The notes beneath the pieces were generated by a model. It did not search any database, was not told where the DNA came from, and saw nothing but the letters and a program-made list of their open reading frames with translations. From Verrucomicrobiota bacterium (GTDB lineage: Bacteria > Verrucomicrobiota > Verrucomicrobiia > JABWAM01): a stretch of DNA of 56,509 bases. Below are positions 14,404 through 23,596 of this stretch, in pieces. The number at the start of each line of letters is the position of its first letter. Position 1 is the stretch's first letter. The DNA lies in NCBI GenBank assembly GCA_023269615.1, contig JAHFSY010000030.1, positions 1 to 56,509 on the forward strand, given 5' to 3'. Made by a program: the position numbers and the translations under genes.

Positions 14404-15243
14404 TTAAGAACAATTCCTCGTTTCGCGCTGGTACGCCTCCTGCAATTGCCGCGTCACCGGCCCTGGCTTCCCGATCCGTAAACGATCCACGTGTGACACA
14501 GGAATCAGTTCCCGGTTGCTCGACGTGATGAAGACCTCGCGAGCCCGTTTCAACATCGCCCGTGAAATCGGGGAGTGGATGACCGGGATTCGCATCTTCT
14601 TCGCAAGGGAGATCACAAGCTCCGCCGTGACACCGGGCAGAACGCCTTCGCGCGCGGTCACCAACTTCGGCCCCGGCATCACCGCAAACACGCTATAGGT
14701 TGTTCCTTCAAGTATTGCGCCGCGTCCATCCACATACACCGCCTCGTGAAACCCGCGCTTCACCGCGCGGACCGTCTCCACCACCGCCGAAAAATAAATG
14801 GTGGATTTCATGGAGGGACGCAGGCGCGAAAAGGGCGCCGTCATCAACCGGATCCCCTTTTCATACTGCCACGACGGAAACGAATGAAACGGGTCCGCCA
14901 GGATGATGAAAGTCGGCTTGCCCTGTGGAACGAGCGAGCCCGCGACACCGCCGGTCAACACCATCCGGATCAATGCCTCTCCAAAATTGTTCCTTCGAAT
15001 CAACCGGGCGATCACGCTCCCGATGCGCTTCCGTCCCAAGGGGGGCTTCAGTCCAACTTCTTTCGCCGCGTGAAACATGCGATCCAGGTGCGCTTCCAGC
15101 AAAAACGGCTTTCCGTTGTACGTCCTCAGCGACTCAAAGAGCCCGAATCCGCGGATCACCCCAAGGTCGTTCACCGAGAGCGTGGCACGCCCCGCGGGAA
15201 GAAATCTCCCGTTGCAAAAATAGATCGGTTCTTTTCTTTTCAT
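14404..15243 (-). CDS. Class IV aminotransferase (branched-chain or D-amino acid type)
   Basis: 279 residues of fold-type IV PLP enzyme. The N-terminal FCNGRFLPAGRATLSVNDLG followed by VIRGFGLFESLRTYNG is the hallmark. The PLP lysine is in MKSTIYFSAV (about residue 146), and GAILEGTTYSVFAV plus PGVTAELV bind the cofactor phosphate. The members IlvE, D-alanine aminotransferase and aminodeoxychorismate lyase cannot be separated reliably by eye. Its start overlaps the end of the SulP gene by four bases. Confidence 0.85.
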   Translation of the reverse strand: MKRKEPIYFCNGRFLPAGRATLSVNDLGVIRGFGLFESLRTYNGKPFLLEAHLDRMFHAAKEVGLKPPLGRKRIGSVIARLIRRNNFGEALIRMVLTGGVAGSLVPQGKPTFIILADPFHSFPSWQYEKGIRLMTAPFSRLRPSMKSTIYFSAVVETVRAVKRGFHEAVYVDGRGAILEGTTYSVFAVMPGPKLVTAREGVLPGVTAELVISLAKKMRIPVIHSPISRAMLKRAREVFITSSNRELIPVSHVDRLRIGKPGPVTRQLQEAYQRETRNCS

Positions 15244-16934
15244 TTTCCGGATTTTTCCATCGCCGGCAATTTTAAAATCTTCCTCGCCCGCGCAAGCGCC
15301 TCATCCACGTCTGCCACCACGTTTTCATGTCCCAAGTGGTCGAAGAAACCCGCCTTTTCCATCATCATGTAAGGTTGCGTGTGGGGCCCGCACAGGATGA
15401 GCTGCTTGCCGCGGGACGCAAGCCTCTCGTAGATGCTTTCCAGCGCATTCAAGCCCGTGCTGTCCATTGCGATCACGTGCTGGAGGTGCAGCACCAGGAC
15501 CTCGGGCTCCTGCCCGGCGCGCTTGAGGGCGGTTTCCAATTTCTCCGCGGCCCCAAAAAGCAAGGCACCGAACACGCGATAGATCAACACGCCCGGGGGA
15601 ACATTCTTCCCCGCCATCAATTCCCGCTCTTCCTCGGAGCCGGAGGATTCATCCGCCGAGGTGATCTTCGTCGTTTCGGAAACGCGCTTGATGAACAACA
15701 TCGCCGCAAGCATCATCCCGATCGCCACGGCGTAGGTCAGATCCAGGATCACCGTCAGCACGAACGTGGTGACCAGCACAGCCGCGTCACTTTTTGGAAA
15801 TCTTTTGAGCCGTGCGAACTCGTGCCACTCGCCCATGTTCAGGGCCACCACAACGAGCACGGCGCTCAACGTCGCCAGCGGAATGAATTTTGCGAGGGGT
15901 GCCGCGACCAGGATGATCACAAGCAACACCATCGCATGCATCATGCCCGCGATCGGCGAAACCGCCCCGCTCCGAATGTTCGTCGCGGTGCGCGCAATCG
16001 CCCCCGTCGCGGGAATGCCGCCAAAAAAGGGACAGGCGATGTTCGCAAGCCCCTGCGCCATCAGCTCCTGGTTGGAATCATGGCGGTCATTGATCATCCC
16101 ATCCGCCACCACGGCGGAAAGGAGCGACTCGATGGCGGCGAGAAGGGCGATCGTCGTCGCGTTCCAGATCATCACCTCCAGGTGTCCAAAGCTGAAATGT
16201 GGAACATGAAAGTGCGGAAGTTCCTGCGGAATGCCATCGGGAAACTGGCTGCCAATCGTTTGCACCGGCAAAGCGAAAAGGGTCACCGCCACGGTTCCTG
16301 CAATGACCGCCACAATGGATCCCGGCACCCGTCGCGCCCAGCTCCTTGGCCATAGACGGATCAGCAGGAGCGATCCCACCGCAAGCACCACCGTCGGCCA
16401 ATGAATGCTGCCCATGGCCTCCCCCAGCACTTTCATCTTCTCAAAAAACTTCGCGGGGACCGGCCCCACCTTCAAACCAAGGAAATCCTTTACCTGCGTC
16501 GTGAAAATCAGCACGGCAATGCCGCTCGTGAACCCGGTCGTCACCGGATAGGGAATGAACTTGATCATGTCGCCAAGCCGCGTTATCCCCATCACCAGCA
16601 GGATGACACCCGCCATCACCGTGCACACCAGGAGGGCCTCCATCCCCTGCCCGGTGATGATCCCATACACGATCGGGATGAATGCCGCCGTTGGGCCACC
16701 GATCTGCACGCGCGATCCACCAAACGCCGAGATGATGAATCCCGCAACCACTGCCGTATAAATTCCAATGCCGGGCTTCACGCCCGAGGCGATCCCCAGC
16801 GCCATGGCCAGTGGCAGCGCAACGATTCCCACCGTCAAGCCGGCCGTCAAATCCGCCATCAGTTTCTGCGATGTGTACCCCTCCAGACAATCAACCAGCT
16901 TCGGACGAAACGGAATGCTCCAGGGTAGTTTCAT
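15240..16934 (-). CDS. SulP-family anion transporter with STAS domain
   Basis: 564 residues. A membrane domain of ten or more helices (about 1-420) includes the SulP signature region GIVALPLAMALGIASGVKPG (residues about 36-55). A linker and a cytoplasmic STAS domain follow (about 450-555, with MDSTGLNALESI). The family moves sulfate, bicarbonate or other anions; the substrate cannot be read from the sequence. It is first in a two-gene operon with the class IV aminotransferase. The upstream spacer 16935-17146 separates it from the divergent fic gene. Confidence 0.9.
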   Translation of the reverse strand: MKLPWSIPFRPKLVDCLEGYTSQKLMADLTAGLTVGIVALPLAMALGIASGVKPGIGIYTAVVAGFIISAFGGSRVQIGGPTAAFIPIVYGIITGQGMEALLVCTVMAGVILLVMGITRLGDMIKFIPYPVTTGFTSGIAVLIFTTQVKDFLGLKVGPVPAKFFEKMKVLGEAMGSIHWPTVVLAVGSLLLIRLWPRSWARRVPGSIVAVIAGTVAVTLFALPVQTIGSQFPDGIPQELPHFHVPHFSFGHLEVMIWNATTIALLAAIESLLSAVVADGMINDRHDSNQELMAQGLANIACPFFGGIPATGAIARTATNIRSGAVSPIAGMMHAMVLLVIILVAAPLAKFIPLATLSAVLVVVALNMGEWHEFARLKRFPKSDAAVLVTTFVLTVILDLTYAVAIGMMLAAMLFIKRVSETTKITSADESSGSEEERELMAGKNVPPGVLIYRVFGALLFGAAEKLETALKRAGQEPEVLVLHLQHVIAMDSTGLNALESIYERLASRGKQLILCGPHTQPYMMMEKAGFFDHLGHENVVADVDEALARARKILKLPAMEKSGK

Positions 16935-17146
16935 GAAGAACGGATGAACCCACCATTTCGGGCTTCACGCAGATGGCGTCAAGATAAGAACTTGCGATCC
17001 GCTCTCAATAGAAACGTCATCCACCATCGCCTCGATGGTGCCGGGGAAGCCTTGGATGATCAGCAATCATATCGGCAAATATCGTGGATTCAGCAACCTC
17101 TCACGATGTGATATTTAGAATGAAAATAGGGCTTTTCATTTGAAAT

Positions 17147-18379
17147 ATGATCGGTAAAATGATCGGCAATTTCATGGCTAAACAACGCCTGTTTGATCAT
17201 CCAGCCGACATGGAGCCGCTCCTGCCCAAGAATCGTGGCGAACGGCTTGCCGCGCTGGCTTTGGATGTCATCCGCCGGGCCGGGCGGCTCAGCGGGGCGC
17301 TTCATCCTGTGACCCGACGTGGGGTCGCCGATCTGGTCCGTTCGATGAATAGCTATTATTCCAATCTCATCGAGGGACACCGCACCACGCCTCGGGACAT
17401 GGATGCCGCCCTCTCCCGCAACTTTTCATCGGACCCGAAACGCCGAGCGCTTCAACAGCTTCACCTCGCCCACGTGCAAACGCAGGAATGGCTGGAATCC
17501 AAGGTGACCGCGATGCCGGCTGCGGAAATCTGCTCCGAGGAATTTCTATGCAGCCTTCATCGTGAGTTTTATGAGCGACTGCCCGATTCGCTGCGGCGGG
17601 TTGAGGGTGACCGTGGCAGGCTGCATTCGGTCCGACCCGGCGAACTCCGAACGACAGAAGTGAGCGTTGGACGTCACCTGGCGCCGGCAAGCCGTCATTT
17701 GTCCACGTTCCTCCAGCGGTTCGCCGATTTCTACGGTCCAAGGGTGGAGCCAACGCCCGGGGGTTTCGTCACCGCCGCAGCCGCACATCACCGTCTGGCA
17801 TGGATTCATCCCTTTCTTGATGGCAATGGGCGCATCACGCGGCTTTTTACCCACGCATGGCTTCGCAAGGCGGATGCGGATGCGGACGGTCTCTGGACGC
17901 TTGCGCGGGGTCTGGCCCGCAGCCAGACGGAATACCTCAGCGTCCTTGCTCGCGCGGATGAACGCCGTCTCAACGACATGGACGGGCGCGGCTATCTCTC
18001 TGATCAACGCCTTGCTGAGTTTTGCGAATTCCTGCTCGGTACAGCGTGCGACCAGCTTGATTTCATGGGCGGGCTGCTTGATCTGGATGGCATGCAGCGT
18101 CGGATCGTGGGGTATGCGGAACGGCGCGAATCAGCGAAGGAACTTCCGTCAGGCGCTGCGGTCGTCCTTCGCGACATCTTTCTCCGTGGCGAAATCATCC
18201 GTGGCGACGTGGCGCGGATCGCCGGCGTCTCGCCGCGCACCGGCCAGAACATCACGCGGGAACTGCTTGCGCTCCGGCTCCTGCGCTCCGACACCCCAAA
18301 GGGGCCAATGCGCCTCGGTTTTCCGTCGGACGCCGCCGGCCATTACTTTCCAAATCTCTTTCCAGCCGGCGCGGAATAG
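17147..18379 (+). CDS. Fic-domain protein with N-terminal inhibitory motif and C-terminal HTH
   Basis: 410 residues from ATG 17147; starts at 17159 or 17174 are also possible. The Fic core HPFLDGNGRIT (residues 221-231) is complete, so AMP transfer from ATP to a target protein is predicted. SNLIEG at 72-77 fits the inhibitory (S/T)xxxE(G/N) helix, so the protein is probably self-inhibited. Residues about 345-400 (GDVARIAGVSPRTGQNITREL) look like a winged helix-turn-helix. Upstream, AAATATCGTG near 17075 and CACGATGTGATATTT near 17102 form a broken inverted repeat that could be an operator. Confidence 0.88.
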   Translation: MIGKMIGNFMAKQRLFDHPADMEPLLPKNRGERLAALALDVIRRAGRLSGALHPVTRRGVADLVRSMNSYYSNLIEGHRTTPRDMDAALSRNFSSDPKRRALQQLHLAHVQTQEWLESKVTAMPAAEICSEEFLCSLHREFYERLPDSLRRVEGDRGRLHSVRPGELRTTEVSVGRHLAPASRHLSTFLQRFADFYGPRVEPTPGGFVTAAAAHHRLAWIHPFLDGNGRITRLFTHAWLRKADADADGLWTLARGLARSQTEYLSVLARADERRLNDMDGRGYLSDQRLAEFCEFLLGTACDQLDFMGGLLDLDGMQRRIVGYAERRESAKELPSGAAVVLRDIFLRGEIIRGDVARIAGVSPRTGQNITRELLALRLLRSDTPKGPMRLGFPSDAAGHYFPNLFPAGAE

Positions 18380-18388
18380 TTTCCCCTC

Positions 18389-19489
18389 ATGTTCTCGCTT
18401 TTCAAACGCAGGTCCGATTCGCCCGAGGAACCCACGTTCAAGACACGCATCCGGCGCTTCTGGGACTGGTATGCCCAAGTTGCGCCGCGATTTTACAAGA
18501 CCATTGAGGATGGACAGTGTGCGAGCCTTGTGTCGGAAGTCAGCAGCAAGGTGGACGAGTTGATTCCTGGTTTCGCGTGGGTCTTCGGCCCCGGTGAGGG
18601 AGGCAAGGGACATTCATTCACGCTCTCGGGCGAGGGCAACATTCATCGCCAGCTTCTCACCATTTTCTGGTTGAGCCATGCGCCAAAACTGGATGGATGG
18701 TCCTTTTATGCATCCCGCCAGCCCGGTTCCATCCAAGGAATCCGCATGCGCATCGGAGAACGTGATTTCGATCCCATCGAGTTTTGGCTTACCCCCTCGA
18801 TCGATCGCGAGTCCCAAAAGGTGGACCTCACCATCTGGCATCCGTTGCTCAAATGCATTGAAGAACGTGCTCGGTGGACCACCTTATTTCTCTTTCTGGA
18901 CGAGGTGCTCGGAGAGTATGGAACACACCAATGGATCGGCGAGATCAACTTGAACGACGAACAACTCTCCAATGCGATACCCCTGCAGGAGCTGCCGGGA
19001 TTTCTAAAAAGAATGGAAGCGGACACGGGCTGGAAACATCTCCCGCCTGGAGAAGCCGCCACGTCATACCACTCCAAGGACCCGCAAGACCGCTTTCTCC
19101 GCGACGACGTCATCGCCGGTTCAACCATGAATTGGCCACTCGTTAGGGATTACATCAAGGCTGAAGGCAATCTCAATGATCCACTTGGCGGAACGGGCGC
19201 GAATTATGTGTTTGTCGCTTTTCCCGCTGATTTCCTGCCCGATGGCATGTGGGTCGAGGCCAGGGGCGCCATCGAAGACTCTCTTGACAATGCGCTGAGA
19301 TCAGCATCTAGCGGACGCTTGCTCGGCGGATCTCACGGCAGACGCTTCGCCTACATTGACCTTCTTCTGTTCGACGGTATCAAGAGCCTGGAGATTGTGA
19401 AGCAGGTGTTGGGTGAAAAGAAATTGCCCGCCGGCACGGCCATCCACTTTTTCGCAAAGGAGAAATCCGGGCAACAGATTGTGCTTTGA
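18389..19489 (+). CDS. Conserved-looking soluble protein of unknown function
   Basis: 366 residues, beginning nine bases after the fic stop and in the same direction, so the two are likely co-transcribed. It has no signal peptide or membrane helix. The N-terminal part has an amphipathic region (RIRRFWDWYAQVAPRFYKTI); the rest alternates helix and strand with many aromatic residues. I do not recognise a family. Co-location raises the possibility that it is a target or regulator of the Fic enzyme, which is speculation. Confidence 0.7.
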   Translation: MFSLFKRRSDSPEEPTFKTRIRRFWDWYAQVAPRFYKTIEDGQCASLVSEVSSKVDELIPGFAWVFGPGEGGKGHSFTLSGEGNIHRQLLTIFWLSHAPKLDGWSFYASRQPGSIQGIRMRIGERDFDPIEFWLTPSIDRESQKVDLTIWHPLLKCIEERARWTTLFLFLDEVLGEYGTHQWIGEINLNDEQLSNAIPLQELPGFLKRMEADTGWKHLPPGEAATSYHSKDPQDRFLRDDVIAGSTMNWPLVRDYIKAEGNLNDPLGGTGANYVFVAFPADFLPDGMWVEARGAIEDSLDNALRSASSGRLLGGSHGRRFAYIDLLLFDGIKSLEIVKQVLGEKKLPAGTAIHFFAKEKSGQQIVL

Positions 19490-19528
19490 CCGGCTGGACA
19501 CCGGCGTCTCACGCGTTTCCACCCAAAC

Positions 19529-19547
19529 GGCGGGCAAGATGCCCGCC
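19529..19547. repeat. Short hairpin GGCGGGC-AAGAT-GCCCGCC
   Basis: A perfect 7-bp stem with a 5-base loop, inside a pair of CGTTTCCAC direct repeats (19514 and 19551). It lies in the spacer between two convergent genes and may serve as a terminator, although no T-run follows. Confidence 0.6.
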
Positions 19548-19636
19548 CTCCCGTTTCCACAGCGCTGATTGAATCAGGAGCTGATGCCCCCCCTCCCAGC
19601 CAAACTCTTGCGAGTTCGGCTACGGGCGTGAGTCGA

Positions 19637-20824
19637 CTACAGGTGCTTGATCCAGTCGGCGTTTTCGAGCAACGAACGGATGGAAAGGAGATTGTTTTTG
19701 TTGAAGATGGCCTTGGCCGCCTTGATCGGCTGGCCTTTCTTCAGGGCGGCTGCGGCATCGCTCACGTTGATCGCCACACTTTGCAACACGCTCGGGTCGC
19801 GGTAGCAATCAATCATGCAGCGAGTGCAGCCATCACGGATCAATTTGCTCTCATCGAACTCATAGATGTTGCACATCGGTTTTTCCCAGTAGTGGCAGCG
19901 GTAGAGGTTCAGATGCCAGTCGAGATAGAAATATTTGTGCCCGCCGAGACAGCCGAACCGTTCCTTTTCTCCGCGCAAATGACTCTGCATGTCGTCCATC
20001 GAAGCCGATGGATTGAAGACGTGGAAATCTTTTTTCAATGCCTTCAGGTGGTCGAACACCGTGATGAGCTCCTCGTTGGTGTAGCTCACCAGCTTGGAAT
20101 CGCTGAAGCTCAGGTAGCTGGAGCCCAGGGTCTGGAGCGGGTAGCTAAACGTGACGTTTTCAAAGCCGAGGCTCTTGAGGAAATCGGGCAGGAGCGCGTA
20201 ATCCTCGATGAGCTTGCTCACGGTGACGGAGGCGGTGACCTGGATGCCGCGGCGCTTGAAGTGGGCATTTGCCTTCTTAATTTTCAGACAGACATCGGGG
20301 AGGCCGCGATTTTTTTCGTGCACGCCCATGTCGTGCGAATCAATGGAGAGAACCATGCTGCTGAGGCCGTTATCGCAAAGCGCATCAATCTTCTGCTCTG
20401 TGAAAAGCGATCCGTTGGAACAGACCATGGGCGCAATGCCAGCTTCAGCCGTATAGCGGATCATGTCCACGAGATGCGGATGGACGAGCGGCTCGCCGCC
20501 AACGAAGAGCATGTATCCAATATGATTGCGGACGGCGATATCCACGACATCCTTTGTCTCTTCGAGCGTGACGGACTTCCTTTGCTTGGGATCAAAGCGG
20601 TCCACGGCAAAGCCGCAAAATCCGCATTTCGCATTGCAAACGTTGGTGATGGCGAATTGAAGAAAGCCGGGGCCGCCGTGGCGGACGACTTCCTTGAAGA
20701 GTTGCCACGCGGGCTTGCGCGGGGCGCGAATGGGCGGTGCCGCGCGCTTCTCCTCCGTCGGAGGAGGCGGGGCAGGAGCGACGAGGGGCTCGTCCAGGAC
20801 TTCGAGAGATGCGGGAGCGATCAT
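19637..20824 (-). CDS. Radical SAM protein linked to hpnJ
   Basis: 395 residues. A Pro/Ala-rich N terminus is followed by a radical SAM core with CNAKCGFC (CxxxCxxC, about residues 64-71) and GGEPLVHP. A C-terminal cysteine cluster (GCLGGHKYFY, RCHYW, CTRCMIDCYRD) could bind an auxiliary Fe-S cluster like a SPASM domain. It does not show the HpnH N terminus. Its first four bases overlap the end of hpnJ, so it is translationally coupled and probably acts on the same lipid pathway; its reaction is unknown. Confidence 0.82.
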   Translation of the reverse strand: MIAPASLEVLDEPLVAPAPPPPTEEKRAAPPIRAPRKPAWQLFKEVVRHGGPGFLQFAITNVCNAKCGFCGFAVDRFDPKQRKSVTLEETKDVVDIAVRNHIGYMLFVGGEPLVHPHLVDMIRYTAEAGIAPMVCSNGSLFTEQKIDALCDNGLSSMVLSIDSHDMGVHEKNRGLPDVCLKIKKANAHFKRRGIQVTASVTVSKLIEDYALLPDFLKSLGFENVTFSYPLQTLGSSYLSFSDSKLVSYTNEELITVFDHLKALKKDFHVFNPSASMDDMQSHLRGEKERFGCLGGHKYFYLDWHLNLYRCHYWEKPMCNIYEFDESKLIRDGCTRCMIDCYRDPSVLQSVAINVSDAAAALKKGQPIKAAKAIFNKNNLLSIRSLLENADWIKHL

Positions 20825-22272
20825 GCCACCGCCTCGGCGGCGCCTTCCTGCTTGCGGGTGGCCATGAACTTGAAGAATTCGTAACCTTCGCGGAGACGAC
20901 GCACACCGGTGCCGGCGGGATCCTGGATCATGGTCTTGACGATGCGCGCGATGGGCTTCGGACGGAAATACCAGCGATGGTAGAATTTCTCGACCGAGCG
21001 GAAGATTTCACCCGCGGGCAGGTCGGGATAATTGAGCGCGCCGCGCTGGATGCCGTCGTTGACGAGTTTGCCGTTGGTGACTTTCTCGTCCACGAACCAG
21101 TTGTTGGCCTTGGCAAGTTCGTAGAGCTCGGTGCCGGGATAAGGCGCAGCCAGGGAAACCTGGATGGAGAAGACGTCGAGCGCCTTGGCGAACTCGATCG
21201 TCTCGAGGATGGTCTGGCGCGTTTCACCGGGAAGGCCGAGAATGAATGTGCCGTGGATGGTGATGCCAAGCTTGTGGCAGTTGCGCGTGAACTCCCTGGC
21301 TTCCTCAAGCTGGATGCCCTTCTTGATGCCATCGAGAATCTTCTGGTTGCCGCTCTCGTAGCCGACCAGGAGCAGGCGGAGGCCGTTGTCGCGAAGGACC
21401 TTCAGAGTCTCGTAATTCACGTTGGCGCGCGAATTGCACGACCACATGAGCCCGAGTTTGCCGAGCTTCACCGCGATTTCGCGGGCGCGCGGCAGGTTGG
21501 CCGTGAAGGTGTCGTCGTCAAAGAAAAACTCCTTCACCTGCGGAAAAAGCTTTTTCATGTAGGCCATTTCGTCCGCTACGTTCTGGGCGGACCGAACGCG
21601 ATAGCGATGTCCGCCGATCGTCTGAGGCCAGAGGCAGAAGGTGCACTGCGCCGGGCATCCGCGCCCCGTGTAGAGCGAAATGTAGGGGTGATGCAGGTAG
21701 CCGATGAAATATTTCTCGATCTCGATGTTATCCCTGTACACGTCGGCGACCCACGGAAGTGCGTCCATGTCATGAATGAGATCCTGTTCGGGATTGTGGA
21801 TGATGCGGCCGTTCTTGCGATAGCTGATGCCCTTGATCTCATCGAAAGGGCGTCCCTCCGCGGCGTGCAGGCATGTGAAATCAAATTCCTTGCGCGCCAC
21901 GAAATCAATGTGCGGCGAGGCGTTGAGCGTTTCCTCGGGAAGAACTGCGGCGTGCGCGCCGACAAAGCCGATCATCGTGTCGGGCCGCTGCTTCTTGATT
22001 TCCTCGGCGGTCTTGCAGTCATTCGGAAGCGAGGGGGTGCTGGTGTGAATGATCACGAGGTCGCATTCCTTGGCGGATTCGAGCGTCTGCGCGACAGTCG
22101 TGTCGTGCGGCGGGGCATCAATCAGCTTGCTGCCGGGCACGAGCGCGGCGGGCTGCGCGAGCCAGGTGGGGTACCAGAAGCTGCGAATTTCTCGGCGCGC
22201 CTGGTAACGGGAACCAGCGCCGCCGTCGAAGCCTTCAAAGGATGGGGGACTGAGGAAGAGGGTTTTTTTCAT
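20821..22272 (-). CDS. hpnJ: Hopanoid-associated radical SAM protein HpnJ
   Basis: 483 residues. The N terminus PSFEGFDGGAGSRYQARREI followed by RSFWYPTWLAQ is characteristic of HpnJ. A B12-binding-like domain (residues about 30-170) precedes a radical SAM core with CPAQCTFC and GYESGNQKILDGIKKG. In organisms that make composite hopanoids, HpnJ is implicated in forming the cyclitol ether head group from glucosaminyl bacteriohopanetetrol. It lies between hpnA and the second radical SAM gene in one operon. No squalene-hopene cyclase is in the window. Confidence 0.88.
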   Translation of the reverse strand: MKKTLFLSPPSFEGFDGGAGSRYQARREIRSFWYPTWLAQPAALVPGSKLIDAPPHDTTVAQTLESAKECDLVIIHTSTPSLPNDCKTAEEIKKQRPDTMIGFVGAHAAVLPEETLNASPHIDFVARKEFDFTCLHAAEGRPFDEIKGISYRKNGRIIHNPEQDLIHDMDALPWVADVYRDNIEIEKYFIGYLHHPYISLYTGRGCPAQCTFCLWPQTIGGHRYRVRSAQNVADEMAYMKKLFPQVKEFFFDDDTFTANLPRAREIAVKLGKLGLMWSCNSRANVNYETLKVLRDNGLRLLLVGYESGNQKILDGIKKGIQLEEAREFTRNCHKLGITIHGTFILGLPGETRQTILETIEFAKALDVFSIQVSLAAPYPGTELYELAKANNWFVDEKVTNGKLVNDGIQRGALNYPDLPAGEIFRSVEKFYHRWYFRPKPIARIVKTMIQDPAGTGVRRLREGYEFFKFMATRKQEGAAEAVA

Positions 22273-22293
22273 ATTGGGTGGACGAAAGCTAAA

Positions 22294-23382
22294 TTACTTC
22301 CCGACGGCGACGGCGTCGTGGTTGACCTGCAAGACGGGTGCGGTGCGCGGGAGCAGCTCAGGCATGGGGGGCGGAAAGGTGGCGGGCAGGGAGCGGGTGA
22401 CGTATCCATTTTCGACGAACCAGAGGACTGCCTTGCGCAAGGCGGAGCGGGCGGGCGCTGGTTGGAAGCCGAGTTCGCGGGTCGCCTTCTTGCAATCGTA
22501 GAACATGTATTTGCGGGCCATGTAGACGCCTTCCCGCGGCACACGCGGGTCGCCCGCGCCAGTGATGACGGCCCAGCCTTCCGAGCACCACGCGGCCATG
22601 AGCGCAACCGAATAAGGGCAGCGAAAGCGCGGGGCGGGAAACCCGGTGATTTCAGAAAGTATGTCGAGGATCTCGCGAAGCGTGAGATTCTCGTTGCCGA
22701 GAATATAACGCTCGCCGTTGCGTCCGCGCTTCGCCGCAAGCAGATGGGCTACCGCCACGTCCTCGACATCCACGAGGTTGAGGCCCGTGTCGAGGTACAT
22801 CGGCATGCGTCCATTGAGAAAATCGAGAACGATGCGACCCGTCGGGGTGGGCTTCCAATCGTGCGATCCCACGGGCGCACTGGGATTGACGATCACCACG
22901 GGCAGACCGCGTTTGGCAAATGCGAGCGCTTCCTGTTCTGCGAGAAATTTGGACTTTTTATAGTGACCCGTCTGCGCGCCGATCTTGAGGAAGGAGGATT
23001 CATCGGCGGAGGCACGTCCTTCCAGCTCGATGGTCCCAACGGTGCTAGTATAGACGATTTTTTCGACGCCGCAATTCCACGCCGCCTGCATGATGTTCCG
23101 CGTGCCATCCACGTTGCTGGCGTACATTTCCGACGGATTGCGTGTCCAAAGGCGATAATCGGCCGCGGCATGAAACACGACGTCGCATCCGCGCGTTGCC
23201 TCCTGGATGAGCTCCGAGTTGCCGAGGTCCCCCTCGAACAGCTCGATCGGAAGAGTTTTCAGCGCATCACGGCAACTGGTGGGGCGGACCAAGGCGCGCA
23301 CTTTGTACCCTTGGGAGCACAAACGGCGGGCGAGATGCCCTCCTAAAAAACCGGTGGCTCCTGTGATCAATGCGGTGGACAT
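22294..23382 (-). CDS. hpnA: Hopanoid-associated sugar epimerase HpnA
   Basis: 362 residues of extended short-chain dehydrogenase. The NAD(P) loop is GATGFLGGHLA (residues 8-18), the catalytic YKKSK (about 142-146) follows a TSTVGTIE strand, and the sequence closely fits the HpnA family of dihydroflavonol-reductase-like epimerases. It is encoded 21 bases upstream of hpnJ and is the first gene of the three-gene operon. Confidence 0.85.
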   Translation of the reverse strand: MSTALITGATGFLGGHLARRLCSQGYKVRALVRPTSCRDALKTLPIELFEGDLGNSELIQEATRGCDVVFHAAADYRLWTRNPSEMYASNVDGTRNIMQAAWNCGVEKIVYTSTVGTIELEGRASADESSFLKIGAQTGHYKKSKFLAEQEALAFAKRGLPVVIVNPSAPVGSHDWKPTPTGRIVLDFLNGRMPMYLDTGLNLVDVEDVAVAHLLAAKRGRNGERYILGNENLTLREILDILSEITGFPAPRFRCPYSVALMAAWCSEGWAVITGAGDPRVPREGVYMARKYMFYDCKKATRELGFQPAPARSALRKAVLWFVENGYVTRSLPATFPPPMPELLPRTAPVLQVNHDAVAVGK

Positions 23383-23492
23383 GAATGGATCTTGATTGGT
23401 CTAAAATGCGTAAGGGCAGGCTGATGCGTAGGCGATTTGTCATCATGGCCTTTTTTGCTTCTGAAGTCAACGTTTGGGTTGGTGCTAAATTT

Positions 23493-23577
23493 GGAGGGCG
23501 TGGCTCCGTCCACGCTGCGGAGTCGCCTCCCACACGCACAATCCCCAGGCTCGCACGGAGGCGAGCCCTCCATTTAA
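23493..23577. repeat. Fold-back repeat TGGAGGGC...GCCCTCCA
   Basis: Outer arms with AAATTTGGAGGGC on the left and GCCCTCCATTTAA on the right enclose smaller GC-rich hairpins (GGCGTGGCTCCGTCCACGC and CGCACGGAGGCG). It fills most of the spacer 23383-23596 between hpnA and the end of hisA. Confidence 0.7.
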
Positions 23578-23596
23578 CAAGCCGCCTCGAAATAAA

